The notes beneath the pieces were generated by a model. The model was given only the letters and a program-made list of their open reading frames with translations, had not been told where the DNA came from and searched no databases. 64,000 nucleotides of DNA from Streptomyces purpureus (GTDB taxonomy: Bacteria > Actinomycetota > Actinomycetes > Streptomycetales > Streptomycetaceae): assembly GCF_014648195.1 (NCBI RefSeq), contig NZ_BMQQ01000001.1, positions 685,131 to 749,130 on the forward strand. Reading direction: 5' to 3'. This document shows positions 1 to 8,657 of this stretch, in pieces (positions within the stretch are counted from its first letter, which is position 1; the number at the start of each line of letters is the position of its first letter). Made by a program: the position numbers and the translations under genes.

Positions 1-61
1 GCCCGCTCGGCAAACTCCTGTGAAGGGGTTTTGTTCGGAACGGTCCGGCTACACGAGAACT

Positions 62-445
62 ATGAGTGCATCGGAGAAGAGCAACGAGAACCCGACCCGC
101 CGGAACAGTTCGCGTACGGCCTCCAACGGCGCCGGAACGCGAAGCCGTACGAGCCGCGCTTCCGACGCGGCGAAGAAGCCCGTACAGGCGGCGGAGAAGA
201 CCGGAAACGCGGCCACCGGGACTCTGACCGCGCTTCCCGCTCCTCTCGCCGAGAAGACCCTCGCGGCCGCCCAGGCGGTCCGCGGCACCGGCGAACTGCT
301 GTGGACCAGCGTGCGCGACCGTAAGGCGGTCGCCGGCGGCACCGCCGCCGGCGCCTCGGCCGCGGTCATCGCGTACGCCCTGGGACGCCGGGCGGGGCTG
401 CGCTCCCGCGGCCCGCTCTCCCGGCTCACCGGCGGCCGCATCTGA
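62..445 (+). CDS. small basic protein, hypothetical
   Basis: A 127-residue protein of unknown function. Residues 1-50 are rich in Ser, Thr, Arg and Lys and look disordered. Residues 51-85 are Ala-rich and could be helical. Residues 89-108 are a Gly/Ala-rich hydrophobic stretch that may be a weak membrane segment, followed by a basic tail. The ATG at 62 was chosen because it begins the low-complexity domain; a GTG at 20 would add 14 residues and cannot be excluded. A perfect 21-bp hairpin follows the stop codon, so it is probably a one-gene transcript. No family recognised. Confidence 0.6.
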   Translation: MSASEKSNENPTRRNSSRTASNGAGTRSRTSRASDAAKKPVQAAEKTGNAATGTLTALPAPLAEKTLAAAQAVRGTGELLWTSVRDRKAVAGGTAAGASAAVIAYALGRRAGLRSRGPLSRLTGGRI

Positions 446-462
446 ACCGCACCCGCCCTGCA

Positions 463-509
463 GCACACGACCTCGCCCGCCGCCGGCCGCGGCGGGCGAG
501 GTCGTGTGC
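463..509 (+). terminator. strong intrinsic terminator-like hairpin
   Basis: A perfect 21-bp inverted repeat (463-483 and 489-509) with a 5-base loop lies 18 bases after the stop of the small basic protein. There is no U-tract, as is usual for streptomycete terminators. Confidence 0.8.
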
Positions 510-655
510 GCTTCAACTTCTCGGCACTGGCTGTTGATCCGCCCGCGTGCGCCCGTCCGCACGACCAGGTAGCGTCAAAAAGGTGTGTTCCGCCCAAACC
601 GCTGCGGCCTGGCCCGGCAGGGCCGCCGCCGACGCCGGCAGAGGAACGAGATCAC

Positions 656-2209
656 ATGCCGAAGCACAGCATCCACGCGGTGGCTGCCGCGGCGGCTCTG
701 GCCTGCCTGGCAGCGTTCGGCCCCGTACCGAGCAGCGCCGCTTCAGCCTCCGCGCAGCCCGCCGGGCAACCCAGCCCGGCAGGCTCGCCGCGATTCGTGC
801 CAGGACCCTGTCCAAAACCCCCTGAGCCCATCGAAGCGCTGAGCGGCGCACGGTGCGGCTTCCTCGAGGTCCCCGAGAACCGTTCCCGCCCCGGCGGCCG
901 CACGATCAAACTGGCCGTGGCGGTCATTCCGGCCGCTGCGAAGAAGCCCGCGCCCGACCCGGTGGTGTTCCTGGCGGGAGGCCCGGGCGCCGACACGTTC
1001 GACGACATCCCGTTCCTCGTCGACTCCGGCCTGAACAAGGACCGCGATCTGATCGTCATGGGCCAGCGCGGCAACCTCTACGACCAACCGAACCTCGCCT
1101 GCCCCGAGGTCGACCGGTTCAACGCCCAGGCCGTGGGCCTGGGCTACGACTCGGAGCAGGCGGAGAAGATCATGCTGAAGGCGGTGACGGACTGCCGGGC
1201 CCGCCTCGTGGCCGACGGCGCCGACCTGAGCGCCTACAACACCACCGAGAACGCCGCGGACTTCGCCGACCTGCGCAAAGCGCTGAAGATCCCTCAGTGG
1301 AACGTCTACGGCTACTCCTACGGCACCAACCTGGGGCTGACGTACCTGCGCCTGCACCCCGAGGGAATCCGCTCGGTGGCGATCGACTCGGTCGCGCCGT
1401 CCCAGTTCGTGACCCTGCCGTGGACCTGGGGCAGCACCGCCGAGGGCATCCGCAACATCTTCGAGGCGTGCGCGGCGCAGCCCGCCTGCAAGGACCGGTA
1501 CCCGGACCTCCCCCGGCTCCTGACGGAACAGGTGCGCAAGCTGGAGGCGAAGCCCCTGACGCTGAACGTCACGCCGCAGGGCGGGGACAAGCCGGTCAAG
1601 ACCGTGCTCGACGGGGGCGCGCTGCTCAACCTCATCGTCGCCTTCACCCCCCGGCCGAAGGACCTCCCGGCGGCGCTCGATGAACTCAGCCGGGGCAACC
1701 CGCAGCGCTTCGCCCAGGCCCGCGCGGCCGGCTCGGTCCAGAACGTCGGCGCGTTCGCGCACGGCCTGACGAACTCGATAGCGTGCGGCGAATGGGCGCC
1801 GGGGTACTCGGAATCCGACGTGCTGAAGGCGGGCCGGAAGACCTTCCCCGGCTGGCCGGACTCGGTCCTGGCCCAGCCGCCGCAGCTGCCCTTCCAGTAC
1901 CCGGTGTGCGAGACCTGGAACGTTCCGGACCGCGCCGAGATCCAGCGGGTCGCTACCGTCAGTTCCGTACCGGCGCTCGTCGTGTCCGGCACGTTCGACG
2001 TGAAGACCGGCGCGAGTTGGGCGAAGGGCGTGGCCGAGAACCTGTCCAACTCGACCTCCGTGGTGGTCCCCGGAATCGGCCACTGGGTGGTCCCGCAGTC
2101 GCCCTGCGCGCAGGACGTGCTGGCGTCGTTCTTCGCTCGCCCGACCGCTCCCGACACCAGTTGCGTGGACGACCTCGAGCCCGAACCGTTCACGATCATT
2201 CCGAGATGA
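656..2209 (+). CDS. secreted alpha/beta hydrolase, S33 / tripeptidyl aminopeptidase-like
   Basis: A 517-residue alpha/beta hydrolase of the type found in streptomycete tripeptidyl aminopeptidases. Residues 1-30 form an export signal (hydrophobic core AAAAALACLAAFG) ending near an Ala-rich site. The oxyanion-type HGGP equivalent is LAGGPG (106-111). The nucleophile elbow is GYSYG with Ser221. Asp448 (GTFDVKT) and His476 (GIGHWVV) complete a plausible triad in the C-terminal TAP-like domain. Several conserved Cys pairs suggest disulfides. The ATG at 656 has a GAGGAA-type site upstream and begins the signal peptide. It lies 13 bases before a paralogue, with which it is presumably co-transcribed. 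Substrate unknown; peptidase or esterase activity is inferred from the family. Confidence 0.85.
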   Translation: MPKHSIHAVAAAAALACLAAFGPVPSSAASASAQPAGQPSPAGSPRFVPGPCPKPPEPIEALSGARCGFLEVPENRSRPGGRTIKLAVAVIPAAAKKPAPDPVVFLAGGPGADTFDDIPFLVDSGLNKDRDLIVMGQRGNLYDQPNLACPEVDRFNAQAVGLGYDSEQAEKIMLKAVTDCRARLVADGADLSAYNTTENAADFADLRKALKIPQWNVYGYSYGTNLGLTYLRLHPEGIRSVAIDSVAPSQFVTLPWTWGSTAEGIRNIFEACAAQPACKDRYPDLPRLLTEQVRKLEAKPLTLNVTPQGGDKPVKTVLDGGALLNLIVAFTPRPKDLPAALDELSRGNPQRFAQARAAGSVQNVGAFAHGLTNSIACGEWAPGYSESDVLKAGRKTFPGWPDSVLAQPPQLPFQYPVCETWNVPDRAEIQRVATVSSVPALVVSGTFDVKTGASWAKGVAENLSNSTSVVVPGIGHWVVPQSPCAQDVLASFFARPTAPDTSCVDDLEPEPFTIIPR

Positions 2210-2222
2210 CCGGGAGGGCAAG

Positions 2223-3824
2223 ATGACTGTCCACCACGCGCTCCGTCGTCGGAGCACCGTACGACGACTCCGGGCCACCTCGGCCGGCATGGTGACGGGT
2301 CTCCTCGTCACCGGTCTGCTCGCGGGGCCCGCTCAGGCCCAGCCGACCCCCACCGACACCGGAGCGCCGATCGGCACGGCCGCCCGGACGGTAGGCAAGG
2401 CCAGCTACAAACCCGGCCCCTGCCCGAAGACACCGGAACCGATCAAGGAACTCGAAGGGGCCCGCTGCGGAACGCTCACCGTGCCCGAGAACCGCGCCAA
2501 GCCGAACGGCCGGACGATCGAACTCGGTGTCGCCATCGTGCCCGCCGCGGCCGGGACACCGAAACCCGACCCCATCGTGTGGCTCGCGGGCGGACCCGGT
2601 GACGACGCGGTCGGGGAAGCGAAGATGGCGATCGACGGCCACCTGAACCGGGACCGCGACGTCATCCTCATGTCCCAGCGCGGCACCTACTCGGCCGACC
2701 CGAACGTCCTCTGCCCCAACATCGACCAGTTCAACGCCCGCGCGGTCGGCCTCGTCTACGACGCGCCGTCCACCGAGCGCCTGCACGTCGAGGCCACGAA
2801 GGCCTGCCGCGACCAGCTGGCGGGCCGCGGGATCGACCTCAGCGCCTACAACGACATCGAGAGCGCCGCCGACTACGAGGACCTGCGCGCCGCGCTGGGC
2901 CTCAAGCAGTGGAACCTGTACGCCATCTCCTACGGCACCCACCTGGCCCTGGTCTACATGCGCCTGCACCCCGACGGGCTCCGCTCGGTGGGCCTCGACG
3001 GGATACTGCCGCCGTCCAGGGGAGGGTCGGCCATGACCTGGAGCAGCGCCCGGCAGGGCTTCGACGGCCTGTTCAAGGCCTGCGCGGACCAGCCGGCCTG
3101 CAACAAGCGCTACCCCAACCTGAAGGCCACCTTCGAGAAGCTCGTCAGCGACCTCGAAGCCAAGCCGGTCACCACCACCGTCAAGCTCCCCGGCAACGAC
3201 AAGCCGGTGAAGGTCGTGCTGGACGGCGGAGCCCTGGTGACCTGGCTGACCTCGGCCACCCACGTGGCGGAGCAGGTACCCGCCGCCCTTGACGAGCTGG
3301 CCAACGGCAAGCCGCAGCGGGTCGCCCAGCAGTGGGCGGGGGGCAAACTCAGCCCGCAGGCCATGGGAAGGGTGGCGCACGGTCTCGTCTACGGCGTCTT
3401 CTGCAGCGAGTGGACGCCCTACGAGAGCCAGGAACAGGCACTCAAGGGCGGCCAGGAGGCGTTCCCGTCGTTCCCTGAATCGGTACAGGCACAGGCCCCG
3501 CAGCTCACCTTCCTCCGTCCGGACTGCGAGGCCTGGGACGTTCCGCCCGCGCCGCGCTCGATCCGCGACGTCACCCGCGGCGACATGCCCACCCTGGCCC
3601 TGTCGGGCAGCTTCGACGCCCAGACCGGGGCGGACAACGGGCCGTACGTCGCCCGGACGCTGAGCAAGGCGAAGGTCGTCACGGTTCCCTACGAGCCGCA
3701 CGTCGTGTTCGCCACCTCGAAGTGCGCCCAGGAGATCGCCGTCTCCTTCTTCGAGACCCCGGACGAGCCGAAGACCGAATGCCTGAAGAGCCTCGAACCA
3801 CCCGAGTTCGAGATCGTGCCCTGA
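2223..3824 (+). CDS. secreted alpha/beta hydrolase paralogue, S33 / tripeptidyl aminopeptidase-like
   Basis: A 533-residue paralogue of the preceding hydrolase: the CPKxPEPI...GARCG...VPENR block and overall spacing match. A basic N-terminus and a hydrophobic core (21-39) ending in AQA form a signal peptide. The nucleophile elbow reads AISYG (234-238) with Ser236, so the first Gly of GxSxG is Ala. Asp in GSFDAQT and His493 (YEPHVVF) are the other likely triad residues; the Gly before the catalytic His seen in the first copy is Pro here. The gene follows 13 bases after its neighbour and is closed by a perfect 16-bp hairpin. Tandem duplication with divergence is the likely origin; substrate unknown. 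Confidence 0.85.
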   Translation: MTVHHALRRRSTVRRLRATSAGMVTGLLVTGLLAGPAQAQPTPTDTGAPIGTAARTVGKASYKPGPCPKTPEPIKELEGARCGTLTVPENRAKPNGRTIELGVAIVPAAAGTPKPDPIVWLAGGPGDDAVGEAKMAIDGHLNRDRDVILMSQRGTYSADPNVLCPNIDQFNARAVGLVYDAPSTERLHVEATKACRDQLAGRGIDLSAYNDIESAADYEDLRAALGLKQWNLYAISYGTHLALVYMRLHPDGLRSVGLDGILPPSRGGSAMTWSSARQGFDGLFKACADQPACNKRYPNLKATFEKLVSDLEAKPVTTTVKLPGNDKPVKVVLDGGALVTWLTSATHVAEQVPAALDELANGKPQRVAQQWAGGKLSPQAMGRVAHGLVYGVFCSEWTPYESQEQALKGGQEAFPSFPESVQAQAPQLTFLRPDCEAWDVPPAPRSIRDVTRGDMPTLALSGSFDAQTGADNGPYVARTLSKAKVVTVPYEPHVVFATSKCAQEIAVSFFETPDEPKTECLKSLEPPEFEIVP

Positions 3825-3836
3825 GCCGTCGTACGG

Positions 3837-3876
3837 GCACGCCGGCGGGGCCGGGTCTCCGGCCCCGCCGGCGTGC
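3837..3876 (+). terminator. strong intrinsic terminator-like hairpin
   Basis: A perfect 16-bp inverted repeat (3837-3852 and 3861-3876) with an 8-base loop starts 12 bases after the second hydrolase stop and separates the hydrolase pair from the PAP2 gene. Confidence 0.85.
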
Positions 3877-3914
3877 GGCCCGGGTACGGGCGGGGGTGTG
3901 CCGCGACCGGATCG

Positions 3915-4619
3915 ATGGTTAGGGTGACAGGCGTGGATCGCCTGGCCGCAGCGGATCGGGAAGCCGGCCGGCCGGCGCCCCCGGTGCTGGCCCCGACGCT
4001 GCGCGTGTGGTTCGGAATGATCGCGGCCCTCGCCGCGTCGGCGGTCGTCGTCCTCGGGGTCCTGCACGCCGATGACAGCAGGCCCGGCACGGTGGACGCG
4101 TGGATCGGGGCCGTGGTGGACGGTGTGCGCCCGCCGCCGTGGCGGCAAACCGCCCTCGTCACGGACTTCTTGGGGGAGCCCGCCGGAGCGACGACGCTGG
4201 TGGTGGCCGCCGTGACGGGCTGCCTGCTGCTTCGGCGTCCGCGCGCGGCGGTGCTCGTCGTTGCCGGCACCGGCCTGACCGTGGGAACCACGACGCTGCT
4301 CAAGCCCCTGGTGGGGCGCACCATCAACGGCGGGTACCTGTCCTACCCGAGCGGGCACACCGCCTTCCTCACCGCGCTCGCCCTCGTGCTGGCGCTGCTC
4401 GTGACCGGCCGGTGTGGCCTCGGCAGGACGGCCGGCACGCTCCTCGTGCTCGCCGCCGCGCTGGTCGCGGGCGCCGCCATGGGCTGGGCGCAGGTCGCCC
4501 TGGGCGCGCACTACCCGACCGACGCCCTCGGCGGCTGGTGCACCGCGCTGGCGGTGGTACCGGCGACCGCCTGGCTGGTCGACCGTACGGCCGACGCCGG
4601 TCGCCGGGACTGCCGCTGA
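3915..4619 (+). CDS. PAP2-family membrane phosphatase
   Basis: About 234 residues with five or six hydrophobic segments. The PAP2 signature is visible: K and R of a relaxed first motif (LKPLVGRT), the second motif YPSGHT, and the third motif ending GAHYPTDALGG with the catalytic His and Asp. The family removes phosphate from lipid phosphates such as undecaprenyl pyrophosphate or phosphatidic acid at the membrane. The start is uncertain; the ATG at 3915 or the GTG at 3924 is preferred over an in-frame start at 3873 that lies inside the upstream terminator. It converges with the polysaccharide operon (7-base gap), so a carrier-lipid recycling role is possible but only inferred. Confidence 0.85.
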   Translation: MVRVTGVDRLAAADREAGRPAPPVLAPTLRVWFGMIAALAASAVVVLGVLHADDSRPGTVDAWIGAVVDGVRPPPWRQTALVTDFLGEPAGATTLVVAAVTGCLLLRRPRAAVLVVAGTGLTVGTTTLLKPLVGRTINGGYLSYPSGHTAFLTALALVLALLVTGRCGLGRTAGTLLVLAAALVAGAAMGWAQVALGAHYPTDALGGWCTALAVVPATAWLVDRTADAGRRDCR

Positions 4620-4626
4620 CGTCTCG

Positions 4627-5952
4627 TCATGCGAGGCGGCGGAACACGGGCTTCACCGGCCGCCCGCCCAGCCAGGGGGTGGGGTCGGTGGCGTCCAGTG
4701 CCTTCCGGTACACCGCACATGCCTGTGCCACCACCTCGACCGTACGGTCGAGGTCGGCGTCGTCGAGCGCGCTGCTCACCACGAACGACGGTGCCAGCAC
4801 TCCGCCCGTGAGGAGCCGGCGCAGGAACAGGGTGCGGTACTCCTGCGACGGCCGCCGGTTCTCGTCGAGGGTGGCGAAGACCAGGTTGCTGGCCCGGCCC
4901 CGGACGACGACGTGGTCGCCGACGCCCATGCCGGCCGCGGCCTCGCGGACACCGGCGGCCAGCCGCTCGCCGAGGGCGTGCAGCCGCGCGGTGACACCCT
5001 CCTCGGCATAGGTGGTCTGCACGGCCATCGCGGCGGCCAGTGAGTGCGTCTCCGCACCGTGCGTTGTGGACAGCAGGAACACCCGGTCCCCGGAGTGCCG
5101 CAGCCCGCCCCGCTCCATCAGGTCGCGGCGCCCGGCCAGCGCGGAGACGGCGAAGCCGTTGCCCAGCGCCTTGCCGAAGGTGGAGAGGTCGGGGACGACG
5201 CCGTACAGGCCCTGGGCGCCCGCCTCGGACCAGCGGAAGCCGGTGATCATCTCGTCGAAGATCAGTACGCAGCCGTGCCGGTCGGCCAGCTCACGCAGGC
5301 CGGCGAGGTACCCGGGCGGCGGCTCGGCATGGCCGGCGGGTTCGAGGATCAGGCAGGCAACCTCGTCCTGGTACCGGGCGAGCAGCTCCTCGGTGGCGGC
5401 CAGGTCCCCGTAGGGGAACGCCACGGTGAGCTCGGTGGTCGCCGCCGGAACACCGGCGGACATCGGCGTGGTGCCGATGAACCAGTCGTCGACGGAGAAG
5501 AACGGGTGATCGCCGCAGATGGCCACCCGCGGGCGCCCCGTGACGGCGCGGGCGAGGCGCACCGCGGCGGTGGTGACATCGGATCCGTTCTTCGCGAACT
5601 TCACCATCTCGGCGGTCGGCACCGTGGCCAGGAAGCGTTCCGCGGCGTCGGCCTCCACGACGGACGGCCGGACGAAGTTGCCGCCGCGGTCGAGTTCCCG
5701 CCGCACCGCCTCGAGCACGCGTGGGTGGGCGTGGCCGAGGCTGACCGACCGCAGGCCGGAGCCGTACTCGATGTAGCGGTTGCCGTCGACGTCCCACACG
5801 TGGGCCCCGTGGCCGTGGCTGATGACCGGGGCCAGGTTCTCGGGGTACTGGTCGTCACCCTTGGCGTAGGTGTGCGCGCCCCCGGGGATCAGGGCGTGCA
5901 GCCGCTCGTTCGCCGTCCGCGACCGGGGCAGGTTGAACTCTTCGGCATCCAC
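4627..5952 (-). CDS. class III aminotransferase (glutamate-1-semialdehyde aminomutase-like)
   Basis: A 441-residue fold-type I PLP enzyme. Lys261 (STFGKALGNGF) is the Schiff-base residue and Asp233 (FDEMITGFR) binds the pyridine nitrogen; IPGGAHTYAKG near the N-terminus is typical of the GSA-aminomutase branch. It is the last gene of the polysaccharide operon, 7 bases after the RmlC-like gene, so it probably aminates a nucleotide sugar or a side-chain precursor rather than serving haem synthesis. The chemistry on a sugar substrate is inferred from context; sequence alone does not decide between aminotransferase and aminomutase. Confidence 0.85.
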   Translation of the reverse strand: MDAEEFNLPRSRTANERLHALIPGGAHTYAKGDDQYPENLAPVISHGHGAHVWDVDGNRYIEYGSGLRSVSLGHAHPRVLEAVRRELDRGGNFVRPSVVEADAAERFLATVPTAEMVKFAKNGSDVTTAAVRLARAVTGRPRVAICGDHPFFSVDDWFIGTTPMSAGVPAATTELTVAFPYGDLAATEELLARYQDEVACLILEPAGHAEPPPGYLAGLRELADRHGCVLIFDEMITGFRWSEAGAQGLYGVVPDLSTFGKALGNGFAVSALAGRRDLMERGGLRHSGDRVFLLSTTHGAETHSLAAAMAVQTTYAEEGVTARLHALGERLAAGVREAAAGMGVGDHVVVRGRASNLVFATLDENRRPSQEYRTLFLRRLLTGGVLAPSFVVSSALDDADLDRTVEVVAQACAVYRKALDATDPTPWLGGRPVKPVFRRLA

Positions 5953-5959
5953 GCTGACT

Positions 5960-6511
5960 TCAGCTCTCCTTCTGCTTCAGGACCTCGGCGAGGCTCGGTG
6001 CCTCCCGGTCCCGCCGGGACATCGACACGACCGGCAGCGGCCAGGGGATGGCGAGTTCCGGGTCGTCGAAGGCGATCGTCACGTCCTCGGCCGGATCGTG
6101 CGGGCGGTCGATCCGGTACGAGACGTCGGCGGTTCCGGTCAGCGCCTGGAAGCCGTGCGCGCACCCCGCCGGGACGTACAGGGTCGCTTGCGTCTCGCCG
6201 GACAGGTCGAAGAAGGCCTGGCCCAGGTAGGTCGGCGAGCCGGGCCGCAGGTCCACGACGGCGTCGAAGACCTTCCCGTACGAGCACCGCACGAGCTTGG
6301 CCTCGCCGGCACCGGAGCGCAGGTGCAGGCCGCGCAGCACGCCCCGGACCGAGCGGGACACGCTGTCCTGGACGAAGGCGTCCGGGTCGAGCCCCACCGA
6401 GCGGACCACGTCGGCGTCGAAGGTGCGGCAGAAGAAGCCACGCTCGTCGGCGTACGGCGTCGGCTCGAACAGGTACGCGCCGGCGATCGCCGGGACTTCG
6501 GTCGCTTTCAT
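5960..6511 (-). CDS. dTDP-4-dehydrorhamnose 3,5-epimerase-like (RmlC family)
   Basis: 183 residues, normal RmlC length. The catalytic His63 (LRGLHLR) and Tyr132 (DVSYRID) are present, with the cupin strands and the PAGCAHGF motif at 115-121. The family epimerises C3 and/or C5 of 4-keto-6-deoxy nucleotide sugars. Its ATG overlaps the stop of the pyruvyl-transferase gene by 4 bases. In this operon it could act on the product of the cytidylyltransferase/SDR/methyltransferase module. No RmlA, RmlB or RmlD is in the window, so rhamnose synthesis itself is not shown. Confidence 0.88.
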   Translation of the reverse strand: MKATEVPAIAGAYLFEPTPYADERGFFCRTFDADVVRSVGLDPDAFVQDSVSRSVRGVLRGLHLRSGAGEAKLVRCSYGKVFDAVVDLRPGSPTYLGQAFFDLSGETQATLYVPAGCAHGFQALTGTADVSYRIDRPHDPAEDVTIAFDDPELAIPWPLPVVSMSRRDREAPSLAEVLKQKES

Positions 6512-7713
6512 GGAGCCTCCCGCGGGGCGTGGACGGTTGCCGGAATCAGCACCTTGGTCAGGGCGGTGAATTGGTCTTCAAGACGCCGTGTGGCGATCTC
6601 GTTCCGCTCGGCGAGGGTCCGCCGCAGCTCCGCCGATCGCTTCTCCAGCTGCCGGAACTGTTCGAGCAGCGCGTCGGCGTCGACCTCGCGAGCCGGGTGG
6701 CAGTACGCGCCCAGACCCATCCGGTCCATGAGCGCGTCGCTCTTCGCCGCATAGCTGAGCGCGAGCGTCGGCGTGCCGGCCTTCAGGGCGCAGATCAGGT
6801 TGTGGTACCGGGTCGCCACCACGGTGTCGGCAGCTGCCATCTCCTTCATCAGACCGGTCAGCGAGGGCACTTGGGCGGCGGTGACCAGGGCTGAGTCCAC
6901 CGCGTCGAGGATGGCGGCGACCACCGGCGCGTCGCACTCGTCGCCGGTGAGCAGCCGCACCGGCCTGCCGTCCTCGGCCAGCGCGCGGACGAACCGGATC
7001 GTCCCGTCGAGATAGCGCCGGTGGATCTCCTCGGCCCGCGCCCGGTCGTCGTTGCCGCCGTGGAAGTCCATGACGCCCACGCAGACCCTGCCGCCTGTCG
7101 GCGCACTCGCCTGCGGCGTCGGCAGGGCGAACGCGAGGTCCGGATACACCTCGTCGCGCGCGGTGTCCACGCCCATCGCCCGCATCGCGTCGCGGGACAG
7201 GGCGTCCCGGTACGACCGGTACGCGGCGAGCCGCGCCGACCAGCGCACCAGGGCCCGGGTCGGCCGGTCGCCGATCGGGCCGGCGCCGACGCCGACCAGC
7301 GCGACCCGGGTACCGAACAGCCGGCCGGTCGCGCAGAGCAGGAACAGCGCGTACGGGAAGCCCCACGGCCGCAGCGGCAGCGTGGCCTCCAGCACCCCCA
7401 TGCCCGGCACGATCACCACATCGTGCCGGCGCACCCAGGCAGCGGTACGGACGGCGTCCACGAGTTTGCCCAGACCCTTCGCCGCGATCGCGCCCGCCCG
7501 CGACGCCGTCCGGTATTCACCGCGGTACCAGTGCAGCCGCGTCGCGGGGATCCCGTACCGGGCCGTGACGGCCTCGGGTCCTGCGCACAGCGCGTCCACG
7601 ACCGCCTCCGGGTGCTCGGCGCGGAGGTGGCCGAGCACGGCCTCCAGCGACCCGTCGTTGCCGAGGTTGCCGGAGCCGAGCAGGCCGAACACCCCCACCC
7701 GCACCCGCGTCAC
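6508..7713 (-). CDS. polysaccharide pyruvyl transferase family protein
   Basis: 401 residues. The N-terminal GLLGSGNLGNDGS motif, the central VGVGAGPIG segment and the C-terminal ATRYHNLICALKAGTP motif with its conserved His are characteristic of the CsaB/PssM-like pyruvyl transferase fold. Members transfer pyruvate from PEP onto sugars as a ketal, adding a negative charge to the polymer; some are glycosyltransferase-like. The GTG start overlaps the stop of the GT2 gene by 4 bases (GTGA). It probably decorates the repeat unit made by this operon. Confidence 0.87.
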   Translation of the reverse strand: MTRVRVGVFGLLGSGNLGNDGSLEAVLGHLRAEHPEAVVDALCAGPEAVTARYGIPATRLHWYRGEYRTASRAGAIAAKGLGKLVDAVRTAAWVRRHDVVIVPGMGVLEATLPLRPWGFPYALFLLCATGRLFGTRVALVGVGAGPIGDRPTRALVRWSARLAAYRSYRDALSRDAMRAMGVDTARDEVYPDLAFALPTPQASAPTGGRVCVGVMDFHGGNDDRARAEEIHRRYLDGTIRFVRALAEDGRPVRLLTGDECDAPVVAAILDAVDSALVTAAQVPSLTGLMKEMAAADTVVATRYHNLICALKAGTPTLALSYAAKSDALMDRMGLGAYCHPAREVDADALLEQFRQLEKRSAELRRTLAERNEIATRRLEDQFTALTKVLIPATVHAPREAP

Positions 7714-8657
7714 GCCTGCCGCCCATCACGGCCGGCGACGAGCGCGTCGACGGACACGGCGAGCCGGTCCGGGCCGACCGGGGCGCGGTCCTCGACGCGC
7801 TCGCCGGCGCCCGGCCGGATCCGGCCGGCCAGCCACGCGACCAGGTGGCGGTGGCACGCGCGCCGGTCGGCCGCGGACAGCGGCGCCCGCCGCACCGCCG
7901 AGGCGAAACCCCAGACGTACTCGGCGAGCAGCCGGGGCGTCGGGTGCAGCGGGCCCGCCCGGCGCGGGTCCAGGTTGACGCAGCGGGAGCGCTTGGAAGG
8001 GTTCGCCCGCTCGGCGCGGGTGGGGTGGTCGCGGCGGAAGTACAGCAGCTCCGGCACCTGGTGGAAGGGCCCGTGCAGGGTGATCTCGGCGACGAACGTG
8101 CGGTCCGCGTGGTGGTAGCTGTCGTGCGGCTTCACCCGGCGCAGCACGTCGGCCCGCATCACCCCGTAGAAGTCGTCGCCACCGGGCTCGAACAGCAGAC
8201 TGCGGAAGCGTTCCGGCGGGTGCGGCGAGTCGGTGGCGAGCCCGTACTCGTACGGGACCTTCACCTGGCCGTCGCCGTCGATGACCGCCTGCCCGCTGTG
8301 CGCGAGAATCACCTCCGGCCGCTCGTCCAGCGCCTCCACACAGCGCTCCAGCAGACTTCGGGCGTACAGGTCGTCGTGCGAGGCCCACTTGAACAGCTCG
8401 CCGCGGCACTCGGTGAACACGTGGTTGTGGTTCGGCGCGGCGCCGATGTTCCTGGGCAGCCGGAGGTACCGGATCCGGGAGTCCCGAGCCGCGTACCGGC
8501 GGCAGATGTCCCGGGTCCCGTCGGTCGAGGCGTTGTCGGAGACGACCAGCTCGAAGTCCTCGTAGGTCTGGCCGAGCAGGGCGTCGAGCGACTCGGCGAG
8601 GTACTCCTCGCCGTTGTACACGGGCAGGCCGATGCTCAGCCTGGGATGCGCGGTCAT
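7710..8657 (-). CDS. glycosyltransferase family 2
   Basis: 315 residues. The GT-A N-terminal pattern SIGLPVYNGEEYL, then LVVSDNASTDGT, and the acidic SHDD motif (in KWASHDDLY) that binds the metal/nucleotide are clear. The ATG at 8657 begins this domain; the reading frame stays open further upstream but that part is only the complement of the flippase gene. Start and stop overlap both neighbours by 4 bases. It is cytosolic or membrane-associated and adds one sugar to the lipid-linked repeat unit; donor and acceptor unknown. Confidence 0.9.
   Translation of the reverse strand: MTAHPRLSIGLPVYNGEEYLAESLDALLGQTYEDFELVVSDNASTDGTRDICRRYAARDSRIRYLRLPRNIGAAPNHNHVFTECRGELFKWASHDDLYARSLLERCVEALDERPEVILAHSGQAVIDGDGQVKVPYEYGLATDSPHPPERFRSLLFEPGGDDFYGVMRADVLRRVKPHDSYHHADRTFVAEITLHGPFHQVPELLYFRRDHPTRAERANPSKRSRCVNLDPRRAGPLHPTPRLLAEYVWGFASAVRRAPLSAADRRACHRHLVAWLAGRIRPGAGERVEDRAPVGPDRLAVSVDALVAGRDGRQA

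Noticed and set aside
2196..4511. 771-codon minus-strand frame
   Set aside because: Antisense to the second hydrolase and the PAP2 gene, both of which have clear motifs; the minus-strand product is Gly/Arg-rich without features.
5044..6894. 616-codon plus-strand frame
   Set aside because: Complement of the aminotransferase, epimerase and pyruvyl-transferase genes, with no motif of its own.
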